Part shown: in pieces, positions 34,113 through 42,278 of the stretch
Layout of the letters: each line of letters opens with the position of its first letter
How positions within the stretch are numbered: the stretch's first letter is position 1
IMG/VR virus record: IMGVR_UViG_3300035698_018280
Coordinates: 1 to 64,000 of that record
Origin: a virus
Direction: 5' to 3' (one strand)
Length of the DNA: 64,000 nucleotides
Made by a program: the position numbers and the translations under genes
Notes under the pieces: generated by a model
Told to the model about the DNA's origin: nothing
Seen by the model: the letters and a program-made list of their open reading frames with translations, nothing else
Databases searched by the model: none

Positions 34113-34873
34113 TTTTTACGATCTCCGTATTTTTTAATGACATCTTGTAGATCCCAATTCTTACCAAAACACTTCAAGATACCGCCAGGCGATGCATAAA
34201 TTATATTTGCTTTATCTTTATTAGTTTCAGCAAATTTTTCCCAATACTCAATAAAGTCTACACAATGACTATCGACAGGAGAGCCATGCACCCTCCCTCG
34301 ATTGGGGCTAGAAAAAACTTCTCGGCCCTGATATTGATATCCTTTCTGTTCATTAGGGAATTGCCAGAAATATCGTTTGTTACCATGATAACAACAATCG
34401 CAGCCCAGCAATACGATCGGGTCACAGCCCATGATGTATGAAAAATGAATAGCTGTAGCAAGAGAAGTGCGAGCGCCAACAATCGGAGCCTCAGCATCTT
34501 TTGTTATCGTGCCTCCGCCTTTTCGCCATGCATTCTTGCTCGGCTCATACCAAGACTTGTGATTAAACAGAACAACTTCGTCAGGTCGGAAATGGTTTGT
34601 TGCGTTCTCTAGTTTTGTTTTAAAGAGCAACTTCGTAGAACGACTATTGCGAGCCGTTTCTCTGTAGTAATTCCAATATTGAACGCCATGATCATCAGTT
34701 ACAAAATAATCACAATCAGGTAATCTTTTTGGAACAACCAACATACCAGAATTTACAGCAAGAGTAACATAGTCTTTCAAAGGAGAGATATCTTGAAAAT
34801 GCAGCGAAGGCCCTGCTCCGATCACAAACCCCATCTTTCCTTTATGCTTATCTTGAAGGTCTGTCAGTTTCAT
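34106..34873 (-). CDS. DUF115/GT42-like protein, GAGPSL subgroup (copy 1)
   Basis: A 255-residue protein. GFVIGAGPSLHFQDISPL, YVTLAVNSGMLVV, CDYFVTDD, GARTSLATAIHFSYIMGC and IVLLGCDCCYHGNKRYFWQF. It is a tandem paralogue of the next gene. Both show the G.GPSL...N.g...D.. D..GCDc pattern of DUF115/GT42 proteins. Immediate neighbour of NeuA, so it may use CMP-sialic acid-like sugar, by inference. Confidence 0.6.
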   Translation of the reverse strand: MKLTDLQDKHKGKMGFVIGAGPSLHFQDISPLKDYVTLAVNSGMLVVPKRLPDCDYFVTDDHGVQYWNYYRETARNSRSTKLLFKTKLENATNHFRPDEVVLFNHKSWYEPSKNAWRKGGGTITKDAEAPIVGARTSLATAIHFSYIMGCDPIVLLGCDCCYHGNKRYFWQFPNEQKGYQYQGREVFSSPNRGRVHGSPVDSHCVDFIEYWEKFAETNKDKANIIYASPGGILKCFGKNWDLQDVIKKYGDRKKC

Positions 34874-35649
34874 TTTTTACGATCTTCGTATTTTTCTAGA
34901 ACTTCTTGCAATGTCATCGACGGAAATGAATCGATCAATCCTCCCTCAGATGCATAAATAATGTTTGCATCAGTGTTTGATTGTCGCAAACGGTTCCAAT
35001 ATTCATTGAAGTCGCAACAATGCTGGTCTACAGCCTTGCCTTTTATATGCCCTCGATCTGCTCTGCAATATGCTGGCTTAGAGCTTGTCAGCCTTACGGC
35101 TCTCTGTTCTCCTGGGAACTGCCAGAAGTATCGTTTGCCATGACGATAACAGGCGTCGCATCCAAGAAGTACAATAGGATCGCAGCCCATCAGATAGGCC
35201 AGATGAACGGCTGAGCCAGAAGAAGTACGAGCCCCTATGATTGGGACGGACGCATCTCGGCTCATTTCATAGCCTTCTAGGTTGTTTGCTTGAAAATCTG
35301 GATTGTGTCCTGATACATGATCGTACCACACAACTTCGTCCTTGCAAAAATGGTCAATCTCATTTACAAGCTTTTCCTTGAAGAGCAGCTTTATACATTT
35401 GCTCTTTTTGGCTGTAAGTTTGTAGTAGTTCCATTGATTTGCAGCGGTATCATCAGTTACAAAATAATCGCAATCAGGCATCTTGAGAATACCAGAATTG
35501 ACTCCAAATGTAACGTAATCGCCAAGAGCGGAAGTATCTTGAAAGTGTAGAGATGGTCCAGCGCCGAGAATGAAAGCCATCTTGTTGAGATGAAAACCTT
35601 CAAATTCCTTAAGGTTTTTAGTCAAATTCGATGAATTCGCCTCGCGCAT
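34870..35649 (-). CDS. DUF115/GT42-like protein, GAGPSL subgroup (copy 2)
   Basis: A 259-residue copy of the same family: AFILGAGPSLHFQDTSAL, YVTFGVNSGIL, CDYFVTDD, ARTSSGSAVHLAYLMGCDPI and LLGCDACYRHGKRYFWQF. The ATG overlaps the next gene's end. The duplicated gene pair differs mainly between residues 60 and 130. Inferred to be a glycosyltransferase-like enzyme acting after NeuA. Confidence 0.6.
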   Translation of the reverse strand: MREANSSNLTKNLKEFEGFHLNKMAFILGAGPSLHFQDTSALGDYVTFGVNSGILKMPDCDYFVTDDTAANQWNYYKLTAKKSKCIKLLFKEKLVNEIDHFCKDEVVWYDHVSGHNPDFQANNLEGYEMSRDASVPIIGARTSSGSAVHLAYLMGCDPIVLLGCDACYRHGKRYFWQFPGEQRAVRLTSSKPAYCRADRGHIKGKAVDQHCCDFNEYWNRLRQSNTDANIIYASEGGLIDSFPSMTLQEVLEKYEDRKK

Positions 35650-36031
35650 TGATCTCGATCTCTATAGCAATATTATCTTCTTCGGCTGATTTTGCTTTCT
35701 CTATATCGCTATCAGGTATAGAATCAAAATAAACAACAAATTGTAGCAGGTATAAATGTTTAGTAGCATGATAAGAGGCTCGACGAACAAAGCATTCCTG
35801 CTCATTATTACCGACCCTCAAAATAGCTGTTGCGCTAATATCGAAAGGTTCTGTAGCTATCGCTCCTTTCAAAGGAGGCCCTAGCTTGTCTTGCTCATTT
35901 ACGTCTATCCACGCCTCATAAATAACCTGTTTGCTATCCCAGTCTACTTTGAGGTTTCTCATTTTGCTGAGCGCTATTTCTCTTTCTCGCAAAATAATAT
36001 AATCGTTCGCTTTCGGTATGAATATTTTCAT
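35618..36031 (-). CDS. Hypothetical protein
   Basis: A 137-residue, mostly beta-strand protein (IFIPKANDYIIL, VIYEAWIDVNEQ, LYLLQFVVYFD) with an acidic end. The start has a GAGATG site. Its end overlaps the GAGPSL gene's start by 32 bases. No homology recognised. Confidence 0.65.
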   Translation of the reverse strand: MKIFIPKANDYIILREREIALSKMRNLKVDWDSKQVIYEAWIDVNEQDKLGPPLKGAIATEPFDISATAILRVGNNEQECFVRRASYHATKHLYLLQFVVYFDSIPDSDIEKAKSAEEDNIAIEIEINARGEFIEFD

Positions 36032-36040
36032 TACTACATC

Positions 36041-36241
36041 TCATTCTAGATCAAGAAACTCCCCGCGAGAAGTTTCATTAGATAGTTTATCTATCTCTTT
36101 TTGTAATCTTTTAGCTTTATCTTCTAATACTTTCTCTTTCTTTTCTTTATAAGAAAGCAGTCCTCGGTCTTTATCATGTTGATCCATTTCAACGATCTGA
36201 TGTCCAACAACTTTCATTTTTTTAATATTGCCATATGACAT
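36041..36241 (-). CDS. Small charged coiled-coil protein
   Basis: A 66-residue protein with a highly charged middle (YKEKKEKVLEDKAKRLQKEI) likely to be helical. It overlaps the DNA methyltransferase stop by one base. The short ORF is supported mainly by its position and coding style. Confidence 0.55.
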   Translation of the reverse strand: MSYGNIKKMKVVGHQIVEMDQHDKDRGLLSYKEKKEKVLEDKAKRLQKEIDKLSNETSRGEFLDLE

Positions 36242-37257
36242 TATTCTTTTTCCGCGAAAAGATCTTGTTCTTTAAACATGTTCTCAGGAGATGTTTTCAT
36301 TAACCTACCATTACATTCCTTTAAGAACTTACTGTTAACTTCAATTCCCTTGAAGTGCCTACCATGCCTTAAGCACGCAACCCCTGTTGTAGCTAATCCC
36401 ATAAACGGGTCTAAAATAATTGGCTTTTCATAGCTATCAGTCGGAGTAGGACATTCCCAACCAATATGGGTTATTTCTGTAAGGTGCCTACCTATGTCTC
36501 TCAAAGCTTTGCCGGTAATCTCTTTCTTAGACTTCGTGCCAGAGCGAGTAGCGTATCGCTTCCTATCAACAATTCGTATCGCTGGTTGTCCTGTAGTAGG
36601 GTGTACGCCTTTATCGCTTGTTCCTGCCCTCGTCATGATCTCAGCTAAAAGCGGAGGAAAAGTAGAGCAATGCGAAGACCAGTTTTTTCGAGTAGGAACG
36701 TCTAATACCCAATAATCTTCTTCTGGCTCTAAAACAATAGAATCACCATTGCGAAACAAACGGGTTGTAAGGCCAGCTTGCTCTTTGGCTGAAAACTGAT
36801 CATAGTAATAATCGTTTTTGTTCTTTGCAAACATCATAACGACTTCTAAATTATCATTTGGTCTCTTAGCTCCGCCTCTAGGTATTCCGTTGCGCTTCAA
36901 CCATGGAAACCATTGTTTCTGAAACCAACCATGCTTCTTCATGCTTTCCGCAAATAAAAACGGAATATTCATAACATTACCATCAAAAACACGGTCTCCC
37001 ATGTTGACCCATAGCGTTCCATCATCACGAAGGACATTACTAACTTCATCAAAAGCTTCGCAAACATTAAAGATATAGCCATCTAAGGTATCTTCATTAC
37101 CTAGCTGTTCAACATCCCCGTAATCTCGTTGTTTCCAGTAGGGAGGACTGGTTATACAAGAATGAACGCTTTGTTTCTCAAACTCTTTTGGCAAAACATT
37201 TCGAAGATCACCTTCGTAAAGATCAAATTTACCCTGCTCACTATAACTTGTCGCCAT
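36241..37257 (-). CDS. DNA methyltransferase, beta-class N4-C/N6-A
   Basis: About 338 residues from ATG 37255-37257 (MATSYSEQGKF), with a GGGGA site. An earlier ATG is poorly placed. CITSPPYWKQRDYGD (motif IV, TSPPY) precedes DPFMGLATTGVACLR (motif I, with Leu-Ala replacing the usual Gly-Ser). The order catalytic motif first, SAM motif last is the beta class. The target recognition part lies between. No restriction partner is nearby. Confidence 0.85.
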   Translation of the reverse strand: MATSYSEQGKFDLYEGDLRNVLPKEFEKQSVHSCITSPPYWKQRDYGDVEQLGNEDTLDGYIFNVCEAFDEVSNVLRDDGTLWVNMGDRVFDGNVMNIPFLFAESMKKHGWFQKQWFPWLKRNGIPRGGAKRPNDNLEVVMMFAKNKNDYYYDQFSAKEQAGLTTRLFRNGDSIVLEPEEDYWVLDVPTRKNWSSHCSTFPPLLAEIMTRAGTSDKGVHPTTGQPAIRIVDRKRYATRSGTKSKKEITGKALRDIGRHLTEITHIGWECPTPTDSYEKPIILDPFMGLATTGVACLRHGRHFKGIEVNSKFLKECNGRLMKTSPENMFKEQDLFAEKE

Positions 37258-37558
37258 AAGGTATCCCCATATCATCTCTCCCGAACAGCGTCGGCAACCT
37301 ATTGAAGTTAATCAGGTTATCATTTTCCGACATCGATTCTATCGCTTTCAAATACAACGATACAAGAATCGAATCATCTACATCTTTGTCTTCTACCTGC
37401 ATAAGTAATTCATTGGCCTCGGCAACCATGCTGATAGAATACTCGCCTTTTCCTTCGATTCGAAAACCAAACTCAAAATAGAGTTTCAAGAAGTTTCTCA
37501 TTAGTTCTCTAGATACTTTTCTTAGATGGTCATCATAAAAAGGATTGATTTTATCCAT
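37241..37558 (-). CDS. Hypothetical protein
   Basis: A 105-residue helical protein (ELMRNFLKLYFEFGFRIEG, AEANELLMQVEDKDVDDS). Its end overlaps the methyltransferase start. No recognised domain. Confidence 0.6.
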   Translation of the reverse strand: MDKINPFYDDHLRKVSRELMRNFLKLYFEFGFRIEGKGEYSISMVAEANELLMQVEDKDVDDSILVSLYLKAIESMSENDNLINFNRLPTLFGRDDMGIPYGDKL

Positions 37559-37562
37559 AGCT

Positions 37563-37862
37563 TCAGTGTATCCTGCTACCTAGCGCCTGAACTGGAACAC
37601 TAATGATGTCAAGTCCATCTTTCTTACATCTGTCAACAATCTCGATATAGAGTTCCCAAAGCTCATCCCATTCACATTCGCTATCCAACGAAGCATCTAA
37701 TGCCATTACAAGTCTGGTAATATCAGAATCAAATTGATATTTAGTCAAATGGAAAAATTTCATAACAGCCATAAGGTGTTGCAGTCCTGCAAACATAACA
37801 TGAGCCTGAATTTTATTTTCCTCTCCAAGTTCTTCAAGTAAATGTTTCAAAGTTTTTGACAT
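37563..37862 (-). CDS. Hypothetical protein
   Basis: A 99-residue acidic helical protein with a good GAGAATAAC site. It reads HLLEELGEENKIQ, then LMAVMKFFHLTKY, and CEWDELWELYIEIVDRCKKD. Location between the helicase and methyltransferase genes gives no function. Confidence 0.6.
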   Translation of the reverse strand: MSKTLKHLLEELGEENKIQAHVMFAGLQHLMAVMKFFHLTKYQFDSDITRLVMALDASLDSECEWDELWELYIEIVDRCKKDGLDIISVPVQALGSRIH

Positions 37863-37871
37863 AGTTATTCT

Positions 37872-39809
37872 CTAAGCTCTTATTCGCTTTACTTTATCAA
37901 GCACATTTGCTTCCTTAAGAAAACGACTTGGCTTAACAGGGACGTTGTATACGCCCTTATTGCGATTTCTCTTAGTCCTTGTAGTCGGAAAAGTTAATAT
38001 CAAACGTTCTTTTGCTCTTGTCATTCCGACATATGCCAAACGTCTTTCTTCATCTGGTTGCCCATCATTTTCTTGGAGAGACATAGCATGAGGCAAGGTT
38101 CCTTCGTCCATACATGGCATAAAAACAACAGGAAATTCTAGTCCCTTTGATGAATGTATTGTCATGAGAGAGACAGCATCTTCAACAGCGTCTTTATCCA
38201 AACTTGATTGCAAAGAAATTTTATTGATGTATCCGGCTAAATCTCCGCCATTGCTACTAAAGTTAGATGCTGATACGAAAAGTTCTTGCAAATTCTCTGA
38301 TCTATTTTTCATAGAATCTTCGTCATTATCTTCCAGATATTTAACATATTCAAGAGATGTAATGAATTCCTCCATAATATCACCTATCTGAAATCCGCTA
38401 AAGTCTTTAGAGAACAAGTCGGCCATCATCTTGAGGCTTTTGTGTATCAAAAGGCTGTTGGCACCCTTGATATATTCGTCGCCTCTTTTCATAGCCTCAA
38501 GCATATTTAGTTTATTTTGAGAAGCAAACTTTTCAATCTTACCAAGCGTTCCCTGTCCGATTTTACGACTAGGCTTGTTGATGAATCTAGCAAGTGCAAT
38601 GCCGTCCTTTGGATTGTTATAGAATCTAAGCATTGCCAAGCAATCCTTAATTTCCATACGATCAAAGAAACTAAAGGCCCCAAAAACCTGATAGTTAACT
38701 CCGCTAGCCATAAGACCGGCCTCGATAGCGCGAGACATAGCATTCGTTCGATACAAGATAGCGCAATCATGCAGCTTGTAGCCTTCTTTCATCGCCATCC
38801 GCTTTACTGCCTTGCCAAGCCATCGACCTTCTTCGTCAGGAGAATCGAAGCAGAAGCTATCAATAGCCTTGCCCTCATCATTGACTGTATCAAAGTCAAC
38901 ATTCTCTCTATTGCTATTAAAACCTATCAATCGACCGGCAGTCTTTACAATTGTTTTTGTTGAGCGATAATTAATAGGCAAACGAATAACCTCTGCTTCA
39001 AAATTAGTAATGAAGTCCTGAATGTTTTCAAAACGAGCGCCTCGCCAGCCATAGATCGATTGATCTGGATCTCCGACCATAAAGACATTACCAGATTCGC
39101 CAAGTTTTTCGACAAGTCTAAACTGAGCCAAGTTTGTATCTTGAGCTTCATCTACCTGGAGAATATCAAAACGCTCCTGCAGTTTGCATAGAATTTCTCT
39201 ATCTTTCTCAAACAATTTTATGGTTTCAGAAAGAAGACCGCTAAAATCAACACGATTTGTTCTTTGCAGGCATGAAATATATTCGCGAGCGATGGCTGTA
39301 TGAGATGGAATATCAAAGTAATCTTCAAATTCGCTTGACTCTGGATCTGCAAGCTTTTCTCTTGCATCGCTAGTTGCCCATAGAATTTTGCGAACCTCAT
39401 ACGCTCCAAGTTCATGTTCAAGCTGTCGAGCGCATTGAGCCATAAGAGACTCCTGGTCGTCAGAAGCAAGAATAGTCATATTCTTGTCGTACCCAAGATA
39501 TGCACCGAATTTGCGTAGAATTTTCGCGCACAACGTATGGAAAGTGCTGATATGAACTTTTTTCGCATCCTCTCCAATTAACGAAACAAGACGGTTCTGC
39601 ATTTCATTAGCAGCCTTGTTGGTGAAAGTTATACAAAGAATGTTCTTGGGTTCAAAGTTTTGTTCTATTAATCGAGCGCATCGCTCGACAATAACTCTGG
39701 TTTTACCTGATCCAGGGCACGCAGAAACAAAACACGCTCCCCAAACATGATTGACAGCTTTGCGTTGTTCGTCATTAAGATTTACTTTTGTTCTTGTCAT
39801 TGCAGCCAT
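37872..39809 (-). CDS. UvrD/Rep/PcrA-type superfamily 1 helicase
   Basis: A 645-residue enzyme with all SF1A motifs: CPGSGKTRV (Walker A), ITFTNKAANEM (Ia), LQVDEAQDTN (II), GDPDQSIYGWRGA (III), PINYRSTKTIV (IV), MTIHSSKGLEFPVVF (V) and AYVGMTRAKERL (VI). It should be a 3'-5' DNA helicase in replication or repair. ATG 39807-39809 has an AAGGG site. The start overlaps the thioredoxin-like gene. It is about 60 residues shorter than bacterial PcrA. Confidence 0.95.
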   Translation of the reverse strand: MAAMTRTKVNLNDEQRKAVNHVWGACFVSACPGSGKTRVIVERCARLIEQNFEPKNILCITFTNKAANEMQNRLVSLIGEDAKKVHISTFHTLCAKILRKFGAYLGYDKNMTILASDDQESLMAQCARQLEHELGAYEVRKILWATSDAREKLADPESSEFEDYFDIPSHTAIAREYISCLQRTNRVDFSGLLSETIKLFEKDREILCKLQERFDILQVDEAQDTNLAQFRLVEKLGESGNVFMVGDPDQSIYGWRGARFENIQDFITNFEAEVIRLPINYRSTKTIVKTAGRLIGFNSNRENVDFDTVNDEGKAIDSFCFDSPDEEGRWLGKAVKRMAMKEGYKLHDCAILYRTNAMSRAIEAGLMASGVNYQVFGAFSFFDRMEIKDCLAMLRFYNNPKDGIALARFINKPSRKIGQGTLGKIEKFASQNKLNMLEAMKRGDEYIKGANSLLIHKSLKMMADLFSKDFSGFQIGDIMEEFITSLEYVKYLEDNDEDSMKNRSENLQELFVSASNFSSNGGDLAGYINKISLQSSLDKDAVEDAVSLMTIHSSKGLEFPVVFMPCMDEGTLPHAMSLQENDGQPDEERRLAYVGMTRAKERLILTFPTTRTKRNRNKGVYNVPVKPSRFLKEANVLDKVKRIRA

Positions 39810-40209
39810 TACATCCCTTATTAGCTTTCTTCGGCAATTTTGGTCCCATTGGACGCCTTCTTACACCTTGCATCATCTTGTGAGGAGGATCATTTAACGC
39901 TTCCTTAGCTTCTATGATTTCCTGCATAATTACTAACGGAGAAGTGAAACCTATTCTATTATAAAACACTTTGTCTTCTTCCTCATAAGCCTGTATGTGA
40001 GGAAGCTCATCAACGCCATGCTTATCGCAAAGTTTTTGCGTTTCATCAGCCATTGCATCAATCCATTTATAACTAATCGAATGCATATCGAAAGCTCTTT
40101 TGAGCTTATCGCATTTTTCGCAATCATCCGATCCGAATAATCTAATTATAATTATATTATTCTTCAATGCTCTGTATTTCTTTGGCCGCACTGAGTACAT
40201 CACTTGCAA
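39775..40209 (-). CDS. Thioredoxin/glutaredoxin-like protein
   Basis: The core has IIIIRLFGSDDCEKCDKLKRA, a CxxC active site, then ISYKWIDAMAD and GVDELPHIQAY with the cis-Pro. The frame opens at a TTG at 40207-40209, but the most credible start may be a TTG at 40166-40168 (LKNNIIIIRL). No ATG is well placed. The basic C-tail ends GCNGCNDKNKSKS with another CxxC. It could serve as a redox carrier, e.g. for ribonucleotide reductase, which is not seen. Confidence 0.6.
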   Translation of the reverse strand: MQVMYSVRPKKYRALKNNIIIIRLFGSDDCEKCDKLKRAFDMHSISYKWIDAMADETQKLCDKHGVDELPHIQAYEEEDKVFYNRIGFTSPLVIMQEIIEAKEALNDPPHKMMQGVRRRPMGPKLPKKANKGCNGCNDKNKSKS

Positions 40210-40519
40210 AGAGATCAGCCTGCTTTTTGCAATCTTCGATTTCTGCTTCTACTTCTTTTTTCTTTTCAAGATCAATCTCTGGCTCAACCTTGGTAACTTC
40301 GCCTTCAACCTTGAACATAATTTCTTTACCGACCATCGCGGTGCAGTGTTCATGAAGATGAATAGGATCGACTTTATTCGGATCGATACCTACGCTATTG
40401 AGGTAGTCAACGCTTGGCCAACAGTAGGACTGTTCTTTTTCTGTATCTAGATCAAAAATAACGAAGACAATAAGGTCATTCTTTTCCTGATACTTCGCTC
40501 CCAATATCTTTGCTCTCAT
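40157..40519 (-). CDS. Hypothetical protein
   Basis: About 120 residues from ATG 40517-40519 (MRAKILGAKYQEK), with AGGGTG nine bases upstream. A GTG nine bases earlier is less likely. The first 80 residues hold beta strands. Residues 82 on form a charged helix (DLEKKKEVEAEIEDCKKQ). No family recognised. Overlaps both neighbours. Confidence 0.6.
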   Translation of the reverse strand: MRAKILGAKYQEKNDLIVFVIFDLDTEKEQSYCWPSVDYLNSVGIDPNKVDPIHLHEHCTAMVGKEIMFKVEGEVTKVEPEIDLEKKKEVEAEIEDCKKQADLFASDVLSAAKEIQSIEE

Positions 40520-41240
40520 TTGGTTCACCCTGAAACTTTCTCAAGCCTTCTATAGACTGTTTAATGATAGATTGCTTTTGTTTTTTATTACCATGCTCTC
40601 GCATTTCGCTTATAGCTTCCATGCCCTCGTCTCCTATGAGATGAATAAGAACATGCTCGTAATAATGTCTGTAAGAACCGCCAAAACCGTCATGAATATC
40701 TTCATCTTTAATTCCTAGACTCTTCTCGGAATTTCGAATAAGACTCCATACGCTATCTAGATTCTTCTTAGTAAATTTTTTGTCGCCAACTGTCGAAACT
40801 AAACCGCATTGATCTTTTGTATTTGGATAGATAACTTTTAGTCTTTCATAGCGAGGCTTCCATTCCTCTTCCGGAGTTATACCATAGATACGACAATTGA
40901 ATGGACGAGTTTCATGTTGTCCGCAAAGTTTGGTTTCAGAATCCCAAAAAACACATCCCTGTCGATGTTCTTCAAAAAGATATGCATTAAAACATGCTTC
41001 TACTAATTCAACAACATCCTCATCAGACCAGTTATTTTTGATGAAATCCCATGTATTGCGAAATTCAACATAAAGAACTTGGGGATTCTGAGACTGGCAA
41101 CACCAGGCACCGCACCCGCCTTCCGAAGGAGCTAGTTTTAAGTTTTTTATACAACCTTCAGTTTCAGGTATTTTAGAATAAATATACTCTAAAACCTTAC
41201 GAGAATCTTCAAGTCGAGTTGGCTTTTTGATTTTAGACAT
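40476..41240 (-). CDS. YkgJ-like cysteine cluster protein
   Basis: A 254-residue protein with the YkgJ (UPF0153) cysteine layout: GGCGAWCCQ, then CVFWDSETKLCGQHETRPFNCRIYG. These Cys probably bind zinc or an iron-sulphur cluster. The C-terminal 60 residues are basic and helical. The exact biochemical role of the family is unknown. It overlaps the neighbouring small gene. Confidence 0.72.
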   Translation of the reverse strand: MSKIKKPTRLEDSRKVLEYIYSKIPETEGCIKNLKLAPSEGGCGAWCCQSQNPQVLYVEFRNTWDFIKNNWSDEDVVELVEACFNAYLFEEHRQGCVFWDSETKLCGQHETRPFNCRIYGITPEEEWKPRYERLKVIYPNTKDQCGLVSTVGDKKFTKKNLDSVWSLIRNSEKSLGIKDEDIHDGFGGSYRHYYEHVLIHLIGDEGMEAISEMREHGNKKQKQSIIKQSIEGLRKFQGEPNESKDIGSEVSGKE

Positions 41241-41249
41241 AAATATTGA

Positions 41250-41900
41250 TCAAACTTCTATAGCGTCATACGAATTTGAATCAACTCCCGCCTGGGGCTG
41301 AGGTTGGGACTGAGATGCCTTCTGCCATCTCTCCTGATCCCTCTTCGCTTCGGCTTCCTTCGAGCGGCCAGAGGCATTGTCATGGAACGAGACAACAAGA
41401 GAAGTACTATCTTTGTCTTTTTTTGCAACATCTTCAGAAATATTGTTATTATCTTCAAGTTCACCAAGAAGCTTAGTTAGTTTTCTCTTATCATACTTCC
41501 AGGATTTTTCAGCCACATCATTGATAACATTCAAAGATTCAAGATGCTCATCAAGCATTTCTTGATCAACAATTTCCCAAGCGCCCTTTTTATTGCGCTG
41601 AGACAATTTTGCTACTTCTGGAAAATCAAGCTTAGTAGTCTTGTTACTCTCCATGCAACCAAGAATAGCCTTCTTGAGAATATCAACATGCTCATTTGCT
41701 TGCTTCATACGACGATCAAGAGGTTCAACACGCCGTTTCTTGAGTCGTTTAAAGAATTCTACCTCTCGCTCAAGTCTATTGACTTCAAGAAGGGCATCTT
41801 CAATTTCTATTTCATCAGTAATTTCTGCTTCGCCTCGCAAAACTTTGCTAATCTTGTCAGGTTCAGCGAATAAAATTTCATCCATCATATCGTTGTTCAT
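41250..41900 (-). CDS. Gp157-like phage protein
   Basis: A 216-residue protein with a long N-terminal coiled coil (VNRLEREVEFFKRLKKRRVE, RRMKQANEHVDILKKA), then LDFPEVAKLSQRNKKGAWEIVD. This is the Gp157/Gam-like layout in phages, a coiled coil followed by a small beta domain. A role in DNA recombination or host-nuclease inhibition is a guess. The C-tail is Gln/Ser-rich. The GGAGATTTAG site supports the start. Confidence 0.5.
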   Translation of the reverse strand: MNNDMMDEILFAEPDKISKVLRGEAEITDEIEIEDALLEVNRLEREVEFFKRLKKRRVEPLDRRMKQANEHVDILKKAILGCMESNKTTKLDFPEVAKLSQRNKKGAWEIVDQEMLDEHLESLNVINDVAEKSWKYDKRKLTKLLGELEDNNNISEDVAKKDKDSTSLVVSFHDNASGRSKEAEAKRDQERWQKASQSQPQPQAGVDSNSYDAIEV

Positions 41901-41913
41901 CTAAATCTCCATT

Positions 41914-42252
41914 TCAGTTTCGGTTTCGATCTTCAATTTTCAGCATTATTGCCGTCTTGATAGCTCCATCGAAATTTGCGCTATCAAAACTCATCTCTGC
42001 CACTAAGTCCAATCCCTTTTTAACGCCTTCGCCTCTTGCAACGATAGATGATTTCACAGCGTTACTAAGAGAAGATGCACCGACCGTTCTAAGTTTGGCG
42101 TGCCCGTGTTTTCCAATGACCGTCAAAATAGCAGAAGAAACACGTTTAATATAATCTTTTCGCTGGCGATCTCGTTCTTCATCATTCTCTGCATCGAAGG
42201 AACCTTCGCCCTTAATTTTTAGAATTGTGGGGTCATCTTCATGATTGGACAT
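41914..42252 (-). CDS. SpoVS-like (Alba-type) protein
   Basis: A 112-residue protein. Residues about 35-108 read RVSSAILTVIGKHGHAKLR, VGASSLSNAVKSSIVARGEG, LVAEMSFDSANFDGAIKTAI. This matches Stage V sporulation protein S, a small Alba-like nucleic-acid-binding fold. The N-terminal 30 residues are acidic and extra. It lies directly beside the nuclease and replication genes, suggesting a nucleic-acid role. An AGGAGAAG site precedes the ATG. Confidence 0.78.
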   Translation of the reverse strand: MSNHEDDPTILKIKGEGSFDAENDEERDRQRKDYIKRVSSAILTVIGKHGHAKLRTVGASSLSNAVKSSIVARGEGVKKGLDLVAEMSFDSANFDGAIKTAIMLKIEDRNRN

Positions 42253-42278
42253 CTTCTTCTCCTTGGATCAACTTGGTC

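Noticed and set aside
38517-38963. Plus-strand ORF of 148 codons opposite the UvrD-type helicase
   Set aside because: Antisense to a gene with all seven helicase motifs. No start signals.
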